From: an uncultured beta proteobacterium
GTDB lineage: Bacteria; Pseudomonadota; Gammaproteobacteria; Burkholderiales; Burkholderiaceae_C
DNA: 44,180 nt
Direction: 5' to 3'
Assembly (NCBI GenBank): GCA_903832285.1
Contig: CAILAY010000035.1
Span: 1 to 44,180, forward strand
Of the stretch, positions 29,378 to 37,509 are shown piece by piece; within the stretch, counting starts at the first letter, position 1; each line of letters starts with the position of its first letter. The notes beneath the pieces are model-generated. The model had not been told where the DNA came from. It worked only from the letters and a program-made list of their open reading frames with translations, and made no database searches. The translations under genes and the position numbers were made by a program.

Positions 29378-31021
29378 TCAGATGAACTTGGCCGCCGTCT
29401 GGAGCGTTCGGTAAACGCCCCAGGCCAGCGGGATACCCACCGCGGCCCAAGCCAGCAGCAGCACGATCGGGCTGCTGGGTTTGTCATGGGCGTGGGTACC
29501 GTCAGCCTGAACCTCGGAGGCCTTGACCTTTTCATGGGCCAGTCGCTTTTCCGCCTCCAACTCTGCCTCGGTCATGAACCACTTGGGATTGAGCGGGCGC
29601 ACCAGCAAATTACAGATCAAACCGACGACCAGAAAGCAGGCCAGGATGTACATGGTCTGGTTGTAAACCTGCTCGCGCGGCAAACCCAGGCCAAGCTGGT
29701 ATTCGCGCATGTAGTTGACGACCACGGGGCCGACGATGCCGGCTGTGGCCCAGGCAGTTAGCAATCGGCCGTGAATGGCGCCCACCATCTGAGTGCCGAA
29801 AATGTCGGCGAGGTAGGCCGGCACCGTGGCAAAGCCACCGCCGTACATGCTCAGGATAATGCAACAGGCCGCGACGAACAGCATCTTGTTGCCCGCCGCC
29901 GCACTGCCTGGAATGCTGTAGTACAGCACGCCGCCAAGGATGAAGAAGATGGCGTAGGTGAGGCGGCGACCCAGGTTGTCGGAGATCGTGGCCCAGAAGA
30001 AGCGGCCACCGATGTTGAACAGGCTCAGCAGCGCCGCAAAGCCCGCGGCGACACCCGCGATCGCTGTCAGTTGCGCCTTGTCGAGTTCACCGAACTTCTT
30101 GTCCAGGCCGATGAGCGAACCGCCAAACACTTCCTGCAGCATCGGAGAAGCCATGCCGATCACACCGATACCGGCGCTCACGTTCAGGAACAAAACTGCC
30201 CAGATCAACCAGAACTGCGGAATGCCCCAGACCTTGCTGACGTGCACATGGTTTTTCGTGATCATGGCGTTGTTCACCTGAGCCGGCTTGGGCGTCCATC
30301 CCGCGGGCTTCCAGCCGGTCTCGGGGATGCGGTAACCAAAAGCGCCGCACATCATGAAGACAAAATAGATCAGCCCCATGACCATCAGGGTTTGCATCAC
30401 ACCCACATCGGTGGGCGTGGAAAAGTATTTCATCAGGTCGGCTGCCAGCGGCGAGCCGATCATGGCACCGCCCCCGAAGCCCATGATCGCCATGCCGGCC
30501 GCCATGCCGCGGTGATCCGGGAACCACTTGATCAAGGTGGATACGGGCGAGATGTAGCCCAGTCCGAGGCCGACGCCGCCGATGACGCCCGAGCCGAGAA
30601 TCATCATCCAGAACTGGTGCAGGTACACGCCCAGCGCCGAGATCAGCATGCCGCCACCCCAGCAGGCAGCCGCAATCACCCCGACCTTGCGCGGACCGAC
30701 GCGTTCCAGCCAGCCACCCCAGATGGAGGCCGAGGTTCCCAGCAAGACAAAAAACAGCGTGTACATCCAGCCCAGCGTGGATATTTGCCAGTCACAGGTG
30801 GTCGTGAAGAGTTGTGCAAAAAAGCCCACGTCCGGGCCGCACTTGATCGCCTCCTTGATGCCCAGCGCCTTGGACAGCGGCAGCCAGAACACCGAGAAGC
30901 CATAGGCCATGCCGATGCAAAGGTGGATCGCTAGTGCTGCCGGGGGAACCAGCCATCGGTTGAAACCGGTGCCAGCAACGATGTGCTCTTTTGCAAGCAC
31001 GCCCAGATTGTCATTTGCCAT
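29378..31021 (-). CDS. OFA-family MFS transporter (oxalate/formate antiporter type)
   Basis: Membrane transporter of 547 aa with about 12 hydrophobic segments, plus an extra C-terminal segment. The family stretch GMAYGFSVFWLPLSKALG near the start and the conserved GYISPVSTLIKWFPDHRGMAAGMAIMGFGGGA support the oxalate:formate antiporter (OFA) group. After the core and a charged linker, SSPIVLLLAWAAVGIPLAW adds a further membrane helix that resembles the separate small subunit often encoded beside such transporters. ATG 31021 has AGGAG 5 nt upstream. Being just upstream of fdhB/fdhA, it probably brings in formate or exchanges oxalate for it. Confidence 0.88.
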   Translation of the reverse strand: MANDNLGVLAKEHIVAGTGFNRWLVPPAALAIHLCIGMAYGFSVFWLPLSKALGIKEAIKCGPDVGFFAQLFTTTCDWQISTLGWMYTLFFVLLGTSASIWGGWLERVGPRKVGVIAAACWGGGMLISALGVYLHQFWMMILGSGVIGGVGLGLGYISPVSTLIKWFPDHRGMAAGMAIMGFGGGAMIGSPLAADLMKYFSTPTDVGVMQTLMVMGLIYFVFMMCGAFGYRIPETGWKPAGWTPKPAQVNNAMITKNHVHVSKVWGIPQFWLIWAVLFLNVSAGIGVIGMASPMLQEVFGGSLIGLDKKFGELDKAQLTAIAGVAAGFAALLSLFNIGGRFFWATISDNLGRRLTYAIFFILGGVLYYSIPGSAAAGNKMLFVAACCIILSMYGGGFATVPAYLADIFGTQMVGAIHGRLLTAWATAGIVGPVVVNYMREYQLGLGLPREQVYNQTMYILACFLVVGLICNLLVRPLNPKWFMTEAELEAEKRLAHEKVKASEVQADGTHAHDKPSSPIVLLLAWAAVGIPLAWGVYRTLQTAAKFI

Positions 31022-31041
31022 TGTGTCTCCTCGTATATTTA

Positions 31042-31056
31042 CCCGCTTAAAGCGGG
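31042..31056. promoter_or_regulatory. 7-1-7 palindrome in the leader of the transporter-fdh operon
   Basis: CCCGCTT-A-AAGCGGG lies about 20 bp upstream of the transporter start codon, between the likely promoter and the ribosome site. It could be an operator or an RNA hairpin in the leader. Confidence 0.5.
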
Positions 31057-31115
31057 CTGGGCGCAGTGTCGGAGAAATGGCCCTGATTGGTCAATTTCTT
31101 TATTTCTATCGGATC

Positions 31116-31130
31116 ATTCGGCCTTTGAAT
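31116..31130. promoter_or_regulatory. LysR-type T-N11-A operator candidate
   Basis: A 15-bp dyad ATTC-N7-GAAT with the T-N11-A core typical of LysR-family binding sites. It lies in the 150-bp gap between the LysR gene and the transporter-formate dehydrogenase operon, about 95 bp from the transporter start, the usual recognition-site distance. Confidence 0.55.
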
Positions 31131-31171
31131 AACGGCCCGGTAGAAACCCTGAGTCCAGGACCGTGGAGAGA

Positions 31172-32125
31172 TCAGGGGCGGTCGGGTAGCAAGCCGGTAT
31201 GGGCTCTGACATGTTGCCACCAGATCGGGTCCTGTGCCATATCGAGTGCTGCACGCAGCGTGTGAGACGGCCGGTCGGAGATGGCGTACATGAAACCGAT
31301 CGGCGTCAGTACATCAGGAGAGTCCAGCGGCACGGCTTCGAGTTCAGGGTAGCCCCGCAGCACGCCCACCAGTGCGCCGGGCAGGACGGAACTCACTTCG
31401 CCCACCAGTACACTCAGGCCCAGGGTGAGAATGGAGTTGGTCTCGATTGCGGGTTTGACCTTGACCCCGGCCTGCTTGAACGCCCCATCCACGATCGCGC
31501 GGTTGTGCATGTCCGGTGTCAGCAGGCACAACGGCAACTGCGCTGCGGTCGCCCACGGAATGGGCTCGCGCAGCATGCTCAAACCCGCGACCGCGGGCTT
31601 TGCAGACCGGCGCAACAGGAAATAGTGTTCGGTGTATTGGTCCAGGGTCGCGATCCTGCAGGCGCGCGACTTGAGTCGGTCGGTATAGCCCAGCGCGAGG
31701 TCCAGTGAGAGATTCTCCAGGCCGGTCTCGATGTCCTGCGAACTCATGGAGCGAAGCACCAATGCAAGGCCGGGGTAGCGGGCTTGCAGCATTCCCGCAA
31801 AACGCGCGGCAATCGGCATCACCGAAGGCACGGCACCCAGCCTCAGGGCACCTACCGGCTGATTGACGGCACTTTTCAGATCCTGCAGCAGGAGTTCCTG
31901 TTCATGCAGTACCCGCTGCGCCGTGGCGAAGATGCGTTCACCCTCGGGTGTGAAACTCTGAAACGCCCGGCCCCGTTTCACGATGGCCGTACCGAACTCT
32001 TCCTCCAGGGTGCGGATGGCGTTGGACAGGGCGGGCTGCGTGATATGGCAAGCCTGGGCCGCACGTCCGAAATGCTTTAGCTCATGCAGCGCAACCAGAT
32101 AGCGGAGCGAAGTGAACAGACTCAT
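31172..32125 (-). CDS. LysR-family transcriptional regulator
   Basis: DNA-binding regulator of 317 aa. The winged helix-turn-helix covers residues 1-60, with HFGRAAQACHITQPALSNAIRTLE cut short here as HFGRAAQACHITQPALSNA. A co-inducer domain covers about 90-300 (LRLGAVPSVMP onward). It lies directly upstream of the OFA-fdh operon in the same orientation, unlike the more usual divergent layout, and a T-N11-A dyad sits in between. It probably activates that operon in response to formate or a related acid. Only 24 bp separate it from the end of the hybrid kinase gene, so it may also be read from that promoter. Confidence 0.92.
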   Translation of the reverse strand: MSLFTSLRYLVALHELKHFGRAAQACHITQPALSNAIRTLEEEFGTAIVKRGRAFQSFTPEGERIFATAQRVLHEQELLLQDLKSAVNQPVGALRLGAVPSVMPIAARFAGMLQARYPGLALVLRSMSSQDIETGLENLSLDLALGYTDRLKSRACRIATLDQYTEHYFLLRRSAKPAVAGLSMLREPIPWATAAQLPLCLLTPDMHNRAIVDGAFKQAGVKVKPAIETNSILTLGLSVLVGEVSSVLPGALVGVLRGYPELEAVPLDSPDVLTPIGFMYAISDRPSHTLRAALDMAQDPIWWQHVRAHTGLLPDRP

Positions 32126-32149
32126 GGGAAGCGATCATAGCGGTCGGCG

Positions 32150-35100
32150 CTATTCCTGTTGCCCTGGTCCGGTGAAGCGATGCAGCATTGCCTGCAGCGT
32201 TGGCGCACTGAATGGCTTGGCCAGATGTTCGTCCATTCCCGCGTCCATGCAGGCCTTCCGGTCGGCCTCCATGGCGTTGGCGGTCATGGCGATGATGGGA
32301 GTGTGTTTCCCGGCGGCTTCGCCGGACCGGATCAGACGCGTCGCATCCAGCCCACCCAAGACCGGCATCTGCATGTCCATCAGCACCAGATCCCAGGCAG
32401 CGGACGGGAACATGTCCACTGCCTCCTGCCCGTTCACCGCCAGCGTGACTTCATGCCCCCACTTCTTCAACAGAGTCATGGCCAACTTCTGGTTGATGGG
32501 ATGATCTTCCACCAACAGGATCTTCAGGCTGCGCACGCCACGCTGCACTGCGCCATTGGGCGCCGCACTCGCGCCCAGCGCCGGCGGCTGCGCGCGCGCA
32601 CCGGTTTGCACCCGCACGGTGAAGTGGAAGGTGCTGCCGGTTCCGGGTTCACTCTCGACCCAAATGCTTCCACCCATCAACTGCACCAGGCGGGCGCAGA
32701 TGGTCAGGCCCAGGCCGGTGCCACCGAATTCGCGGGTGGTAGAACTGTCGGCCTGGCTGAAGGCCTCAAAAATACCCTGCAATTTTTCGGCGGCGATGCC
32801 GATGCCGCTGTCGCGCACGGAGAAGTGGAGTTCGCACCCGTTGGCTGCCAGTAACTTGCAGGTCACGGCGACGTGCACGCTGCCTTGCCGCGTGAACTTG
32901 ATGGCGTTGTCGCACAGATTGGTGAGGACCTGGCGGATACGCACCGGGTCGCCCAGCACATGCTCGGGAAGGTCAGGCGCGAAGTCGCATTGCAACGCCA
33001 GTCCCTTCTTGTCGGCGCGCGCGCTGATGGTTTTGAGAGTCTCTGAAACGCTGCGGGTCAGGGGAAATTCGATGGTTTCGATGTTGAGCTTTCCGGCTTC
33101 GATTTTGGAGAAATCCAGAATGTCGTTCAGGATCACCATCAGCGTCTGCGCAGAGTTCCTGACGATCGAGAGGTACTCGCGCTGCACCGGGTTCAGCGGC
33201 GTGTCCAGCACCAGGTCGGTCATGCCGATGACGCCGTTCATGGGTGTCCTGATCTCATGACTCATGTTCGCCAGAAAATCGCTCTTGGCCTTGCTGGCTG
33301 CCTCGGCATGTTGTTTGGCATCGCGCAGCGCCTGCTCGAACAGCTTGCGCTCGGTGATGTCCAGCACGGTACCCACCAGCCCGGTGATTTCGCCTTCGGC
33401 GTTGCTCAGCGCGGCCTTCCAGTAAAGCCCCTCATGCACCGCGCCGGTCCTGCGATTGGTGAAGCTGGCTTCATAGCTTTGCAAGGCGCCGGTGTCGAAC
33501 AATTCCTGGTCTCTGGCGTGCATGGCCGCACCGGCTGCGCCGGGAACCAGATCAAAAACGGTCTTGCCGATCCACTGGGAACGTTCGATGCCAAACAGAT
33601 CCTCGAACGCCTTGTTGAAACGCAGGTAGCGGCCGTGCCGGTCCTTGAGATAGATCGCCGTGGGCGTGGCTTCGAGCAGCACTTCGACGAAACGCAGTTG
33701 TTCTTCAAGCTGCGCCTCAATCGTCTTGCGGCCCGTGATGTCGGTTCGGATGGCAATGTATTGCTCAGGCAGGTCGTCGATTCCCTTCAGGGGAATGATG
33801 GTTGCATCCACCCAGTAGTATTGACCGTCCTTGCTGCGGTTGCAAATCTCCCCGTGCCACACCTTGCCCTCAGTCAGGTCGCGCCACATCTGCTCAAAAA
33901 CCACGCGCGGATGCTGGCCGGAGTTGACGATGCGGTGATTGGCGCCCAGCAGTTCAGCGCGGGAGTAGCCGCTGATCTCGCAGAAGCGATCGTTGGCGTA
34001 GGTAATGGTTCCATCCAGATCGGTGATGCTGACGATGGCGTGCTGGTCGAGGGCAAATTTCTGGTTGTCCAGGTTCCGGCGACTGCGTTCGCGTTCGGTC
34101 GTCAGCGCGACCACGCGGGCCGTGAGCGCTTCCAGATCGTCGGCAGCGAGTGGGTCGAACTGCGCCTGTCCTGGCGAACGCAAAGTATCCAGCACGCCAC
34201 GCAGCGATTCCAGGGCGCGCTCGCGCATGCGCAATTCGTCGCGCAGTTGCTGGTCCAGCGTATGCTGGCGCGTGACGTCGCGGAATATCAGCACGTGACC
34301 GCCGATGGTCTGATGGCCGCTGAACAGGTTCGATAAGGACGTATCAAGAACGCTGGGCTTGCCCTGCGGTCCTGGCAGTTCGAACTGGCGCTGTTTCCAT
34401 TCGCCAAGTTCAGTTGCACCTGAAAAAATCACGGGCAGCAGCTGGCGCACATCGTGCCCCAGCACCGATCTTCCCTGTGTTCCCAGCATCAGCTCAGCTG
34501 CCGGGTTGCAATAGATCACGTGCAGGCTGGCGTCAATCGTCAAAACCCCGTCGGTGATGGCGGTGAGGGTGATGGATGCCTCTTCGCGCTGCGCCGACAG
34601 GCGTCCGGCGGCGCGGCTCAGGATCTCGAAGGTATGGCGAACTTCTTCCGGTGCGTCATCGTCCAGCAGGGATTTAACCTCTATGGTGCCCGCCAGAATG
34701 TCCGCTTCACGTACGCGCACCCGGTCAAAATTTCCGAGCCAGCGTTTGAGCGGAATCCGGATCAATACCGCGCCACCGATCAGGGCCGCCAGCGAAAGCA
34801 CCAGTGCATACAGGGCGAGACGCCACAATTCAGCCGCCACCGCTTCGGCGTCAAAACTCAGTCGCATCACGCCATAGTCGGTGCCCCCCACTGCGATGTT
34901 GTGGTTCACGTCGAAGAGTTGCTGCGAAACGATGGCGCTGAGCCAGCGCGGGGTCGGCAGTAAGGCATGCGACGGGTTCTGCGCCTTGATGACACCACCC
35001 CGGGTGTCGATGAAGACCGCTTGCGAAAAGTGCGAACGCGAGACCGCACGCTCCAGCGTCTTGGCTATGGTGTCGTAGTCGCCGATGACGGCGCTGTCGG

Positions 35101-35287
35101 CCACGCTCTGCGCCGCGACGTTCATCGTTCTTTCAGCATTGAGTCGCTCGAAATCGATCTGGCCCAGGAACTGGTAACGGTAGAACAACCCCAGTGCCGT
35201 GCACACGAAAATCAGCAGCGATGCCAGATACAGTGAAAACACCCGGCTGACGAGCGAGTTGGGTAGCAGGCGCAGCAGTGGGTTCAT
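32150..35287 (-). CDS. Hybrid sensor histidine kinase with PAS domains and C-terminal receiver
   Basis: Inner-membrane signalling kinase of 1045 aa. The first membrane helix is at about 14-36, a periplasmic sensor region runs to about 150, and a second helix lies at about 158-178. A HAMP-like stretch precedes three PAS units: about 238-345, 405-520 (PAS/PAC with GYSRAELLGANHRIVNSG) and 530-650. The DHp domain has His677 in NMSHEIRTP, and the ATPase domain has DNAIKFT, DSGIGI and GGTGLGL. The receiver domain has the phosphoacceptor Asp971 in LVLMDMQMP. No output domain is fused, so it needs a separate partner. The PhnD-like protein encoded 12 bp upstream is likely its periplasmic ligand-binding partner. 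Confidence 0.94.
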   Translation of the reverse strand: MNPLLRLLPNSLVSRVFSLYLASLLIFVCTALGLFYRYQFLGQIDFERLNAERTMNVAAQSVADSAVIGDYDTIAKTLERAVSRSHFSQAVFIDTRGGVIKAQNPSHALLPTPRWLSAIVSQQLFDVNHNIAVGGTDYGVMRLSFDAEAVAAELWRLALYALVLSLAALIGGAVLIRIPLKRWLGNFDRVRVREADILAGTIEVKSLLDDDAPEEVRHTFEILSRAAGRLSAQREEASITLTAITDGVLTIDASLHVIYCNPAAELMLGTQGRSVLGHDVRQLLPVIFSGATELGEWKQRQFELPGPQGKPSVLDTSLSNLFSGHQTIGGHVLIFRDVTRQHTLDQQLRDELRMRERALESLRGVLDTLRSPGQAQFDPLAADDLEALTARVVALTTERERSRRNLDNQKFALDQHAIVSITDLDGTITYANDRFCEISGYSRAELLGANHRIVNSGQHPRVVFEQMWRDLTEGKVWHGEICNRSKDGQYYWVDATIIPLKGIDDLPEQYIAIRTDITGRKTIEAQLEEQLRFVEVLLEATPTAIYLKDRHGRYLRFNKAFEDLFGIERSQWIGKTVFDLVPGAAGAAMHARDQELFDTGALQSYEASFTNRRTGAVHEGLYWKAALSNAEGEITGLVGTVLDITERKLFEQALRDAKQHAEAASKAKSDFLANMSHEIRTPMNGVIGMTDLVLDTPLNPVQREYLSIVRNSAQTLMVILNDILDFSKIEAGKLNIETIEFPLTRSVSETLKTISARADKKGLALQCDFAPDLPEHVLGDPVRIRQVLTNLCDNAIKFTRQGSVHVAVTCKLLAANGCELHFSVRDSGIGIAAEKLQGIFEAFSQADSSTTREFGGTGLGLTICARLVQLMGGSIWVESEPGTGSTFHFTVRVQTGARAQPPALGASAAPNGAVQRGVRSLKILLVEDHPINQKLAMTLLKKWGHEVTLAVNGQEAVDMFPSAAWDLVLMDMQMPVLGGLDATRLIRSGEAAGKHTPIIAMTANAMEADRKACMDAGMDEHLAKPFSAPTLQAMLHRFTGPGQQE

Positions 35288-35299
35288 GCTTGGCAGGTG

Positions 35300-36157
35300 T
35301 CAGTGCAGCGAGGCAGGAGCGGACTGGTAAAAGCGACGATAGGGCGCGTAGTCGGCACCGCTGGCCGGGATGAAGTAGGCGTCGTTTGGCAAACCAACTT
35401 CCTTCGAGGCGCGGCTCAGGATCTCGCGGCCGCGCGGGTCCTTGGACATTTCAAAGAAGGCCGCGGCCACCGCCTTCACATCCTTGTCCGGCACCTTTCC
35501 CGATGCCATCAACGCCAGGTCCAGAAAAGGCTCGGAACTCCACAGCACCCTGAACTTCTTGCCCTCGCGCCGGGCGTAGCCTTCCACCAGTTGGGAGTTG
35601 GCCCCCGCGGCGATCACCTTGCCGCTGAAGAGTTGCGCGAAGGCGGCATTCTGATTGCCGCCAAATACCACCTTGACGTTGATGCCTTTGGACAAAAGGT
35701 GGGCGTAGGGCACCTTGTAGACGATGAAAGCTTCAGGTCCGGCAAAGGCCACCTCCTGGCCTTTGAGCTGGGTCAGATCCGTTATGAGTGAATCTTCAGG
35801 GACGACAATCTGGCCCTGCAGGGCCGGGGTCTGGCGCCGGCCGAAAACCTTCCAGCCAAGCTGTTCGCGTTCGGGACTGAACAGGTGGTTGGTGAAGACG
35901 AATTCGACCTCCCTGGTCAGCACAAAACTGGTGGTATCGGCCGAGGTGCGACCGATCTTCAGATTCAATTTGACACCGCTTTTTTCAGAGACGTAGGCGA
36001 TGATGGGATTCCAGTAACTGGCCGTGAGATTGATGTCGTACTGGTTCACGGGGGAAAAGGTGTAGCTGGGTGGCTCTGCCAAACCCCATTGCGGAATCGC
36101 CGCAACGACCAGCGCCAATGCGGCGGCGATGCCCATGCGGAGAAATTGTCTTTTCAT
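35300..36157 (-). CDS. PhnD-family periplasmic binding protein
   Basis: Exported solute-binding protein of 285 aa. A signal peptide of about 27 residues (MKRQFLRMGIAAALALVVAA) is followed by a phosphate/phosphonate-type binding fold. YTFSPVNQYDINLTASYWNPII, given here as YTFSPVNQ then SYWNPII, begins the mature domain, and EVEFVFTNHLF and GPEAFIVYKVPY are ligand-pocket regions. No ABC permease or ATPase gene is near. Placement 12 bp before the hybrid kinase suggests a sensing role, as with AioX and the AioS kinase for arsenite. The ligand is unknown. Confidence 0.85.
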   Translation of the reverse strand: MKRQFLRMGIAAALALVVAAIPQWGLAEPPSYTFSPVNQYDINLTASYWNPIIAYVSEKSGVKLNLKIGRTSADTTSFVLTREVEFVFTNHLFSPEREQLGWKVFGRRQTPALQGQIVVPEDSLITDLTQLKGQEVAFAGPEAFIVYKVPYAHLLSKGINVKVVFGGNQNAAFAQLFSGKVIAAGANSQLVEGYARREGKKFRVLWSSEPFLDLALMASGKVPDKDVKAVAAAFFEMSKDPRGREILSRASKEVGLPNDAYFIPASGADYAPYRRFYQSAPASLH

Positions 36158-36174
36158 GTCTGAACCCTTCAGTC

Positions 36175-36720
36175 CTAATCAATGTCGATGTCGTGCACCT
36201 GAAACCGCCCCGATTGTCGATCAGAAAAATAGCGCCGCAGCGTTTCACGCACGGTGGTGAAGGCGATCTCGTCCCAGGGGATGGCCGCTTCGGAAAACAG
36301 GCTGGCTTCCAGCGTTTCATGTCCCGGGTCGAACTGGTCGCTGAGCAGTCTGGCGCGGTAAAAGACGTGCACCTGGCCCGTGCGCACCACACTCAGGACA
36401 CTGAAGAGACCTTCCATTTCAAACTGCGCACCGCTCTCCTCAAGGGTTTCGCGCGCCGCGCCCTGTGCCAGTGTTTCGTTGAGTTCCATAAAACCCGCGG
36501 GCAGGGTCCACTTGCCCCAACGTGGTTCGATGTTGCGCTTGCAAAGCAACACGCGCTCGCCCAGGTAGGGCACGGTGCCCACCACGTTGAGCGGGTTTTC
36601 ATAGTGGATGGTGCTGCACAGGGAGCAGACCGCGCGTTCTTTCACATCGCCGTCGTCGGGCACGCGATAGTGCACGACAGCGCCGCAGCTTTTGCAGTGT
36701 TTGATGGGAAGACGCAGCAT
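36175..36720 (-). CDS. NUDIX hydrolase with N-terminal zinc ribbon
   Basis: Hydrolase of nucleoside-diphosphate-linked compounds, 181 aa. A zinc ribbon uses Cys9, Cys12, Cys32 and Cys35. The Nudix box lies at 76-98 with G76, E82, R90, E91, E94, E95 and G97; position 92 is Thr where a bulky aliphatic is usual. The preceding WGKWTLPAGF is typical. The layout recalls NudC-like NADH/ADP-ribose enzymes but the protein is shorter. The substrate is not evident. It lies 17 bp upstream of the PhnD-like gene on the same strand. Confidence 0.9.
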   Translation of the reverse strand: MLRLPIKHCKSCGAVVHYRVPDDGDVKERAVCSLCSTIHYENPLNVVGTVPYLGERVLLCKRNIEPRWGKWTLPAGFMELNETLAQGAARETLEESGAQFEMEGLFSVLSVVRTGQVHVFYRARLLSDQFDPGHETLEASLFSEAAIPWDEIAFTTVRETLRRYFSDRQSGRFQVHDIDID

Positions 36721-36763
36721 GGTGGTCGCGTTGTTCGATGCGCAGGAGTGGCTGCCCTGGCGC

Positions 36764-37471
36764 TCAGGCCACGCGTAGCTTGAGCGGTGTCAAACCCTCA
36801 ACGCCACCCTCCATGACGTCTCCCACTACCACCGGGCCTACGCCTGCGGGGGTGCCGGTGTAGATCAGGTCGCCGGGCTGCAATTCCCACGCTGCGGACA
36901 AATGCTCGATGGTCTCGGCGATGTTCCAGATCAGTTGCGACACGTTGCCGCGCTGGCGATCCTGGCCATTGACCTGAAGATAGATTCCGGCGTGCTCCAC
37001 GTCCCCGGCTTGCGCGACTGGCGTGATGGGCGCGATCGGCGCGGAGAAATCAAAGCCCTTGCCAATGCACCACGGACGGCCCTGTTTCTTCATGTCACCC
37101 TGCAGATCCCGCCGGGTCATGTCCAGGCCCACGGCGTAGCCGTAGATGTGCGCACGCGCGTTGGCGCCAGCGATGTTGCGTCCGCCCTTGCCAATGGCCA
37201 CTACCAGTTCGATTTCGTGGTGGAAATTTTGCGTCAGACTGGGGTAGGGCAGGGTGGCGGTAACGCCTGCGTTCACAACCAGCGCAGCGTCGGCGGGTTT
37301 CATGAAAAAGAAGGGTGGCTCGCGCCCGGTGAAACCCATCTCCTTGGCGTGGTCCTCGTAGTTGCGGCCCACGCAGTAGATGCGGTGCACCGGAAAGCGC
37401 GCGCTTTGGCCGACCACGGGAACCGTTGGGGCAGGAGGTGCGGTGAAGACCAGGGATTCGGAGCCGGACAT
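36764..37471 (-). CDS. Fumarylacetoacetate hydrolase-family protein, fumarylpyruvate hydrolase-like
   Basis: Metal-dependent C-C bond hydrolase of 235 aa. The opening VGRNYEDHAKEMGF and EPPFFFMKPADA match fumarylpyruvate hydrolases of the gentisate pathway. Metal ligands are seen in HHEIELVVAIGKG (two Glu) and GLDMTRRDLQ (Asp). GTPAGVGPVVVGD closes the active site. ATG 37471 has AAGGAA about 6 nt upstream; a longer open frame upstream is unlikely to be coding. It is the last of five closely spaced minus-strand genes. Confidence 0.88.
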   Translation of the reverse strand: MSGSESLVFTAPPAPTVPVVGQSARFPVHRIYCVGRNYEDHAKEMGFTGREPPFFFMKPADAALVVNAGVTATLPYPSLTQNFHHEIELVVAIGKGGRNIAGANARAHIYGYAVGLDMTRRDLQGDMKKQGRPWCIGKGFDFSAPIAPITPVAQAGDVEHAGIYLQVNGQDRQRGNVSQLIWNIAETIEHLSAAWELQPGDLIYTGTPAGVGPVVVGDVMEGGVEGLTPLKLRVA

Positions 37472-37509
37472 GGTGTTCCTTGGAGATGAGCGAGGGCGGA
37501 TGGTCCGGA

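Noticed and set aside
27098..29761. 887-residue open frame on the plus strand
   Set aside because: It is antisense to fdhB and fdhA, whose motifs are complete. High GC content leaves the opposite strand free of stops; its composition (His, Gln, Arg and Ala-rich) matches no fold and it has no ribosome site.
33257..34336. 359-residue plus-strand open frame
   Set aside because: Antisense to the histidine kinase PAS region; codon pattern is that of the complementary strand.
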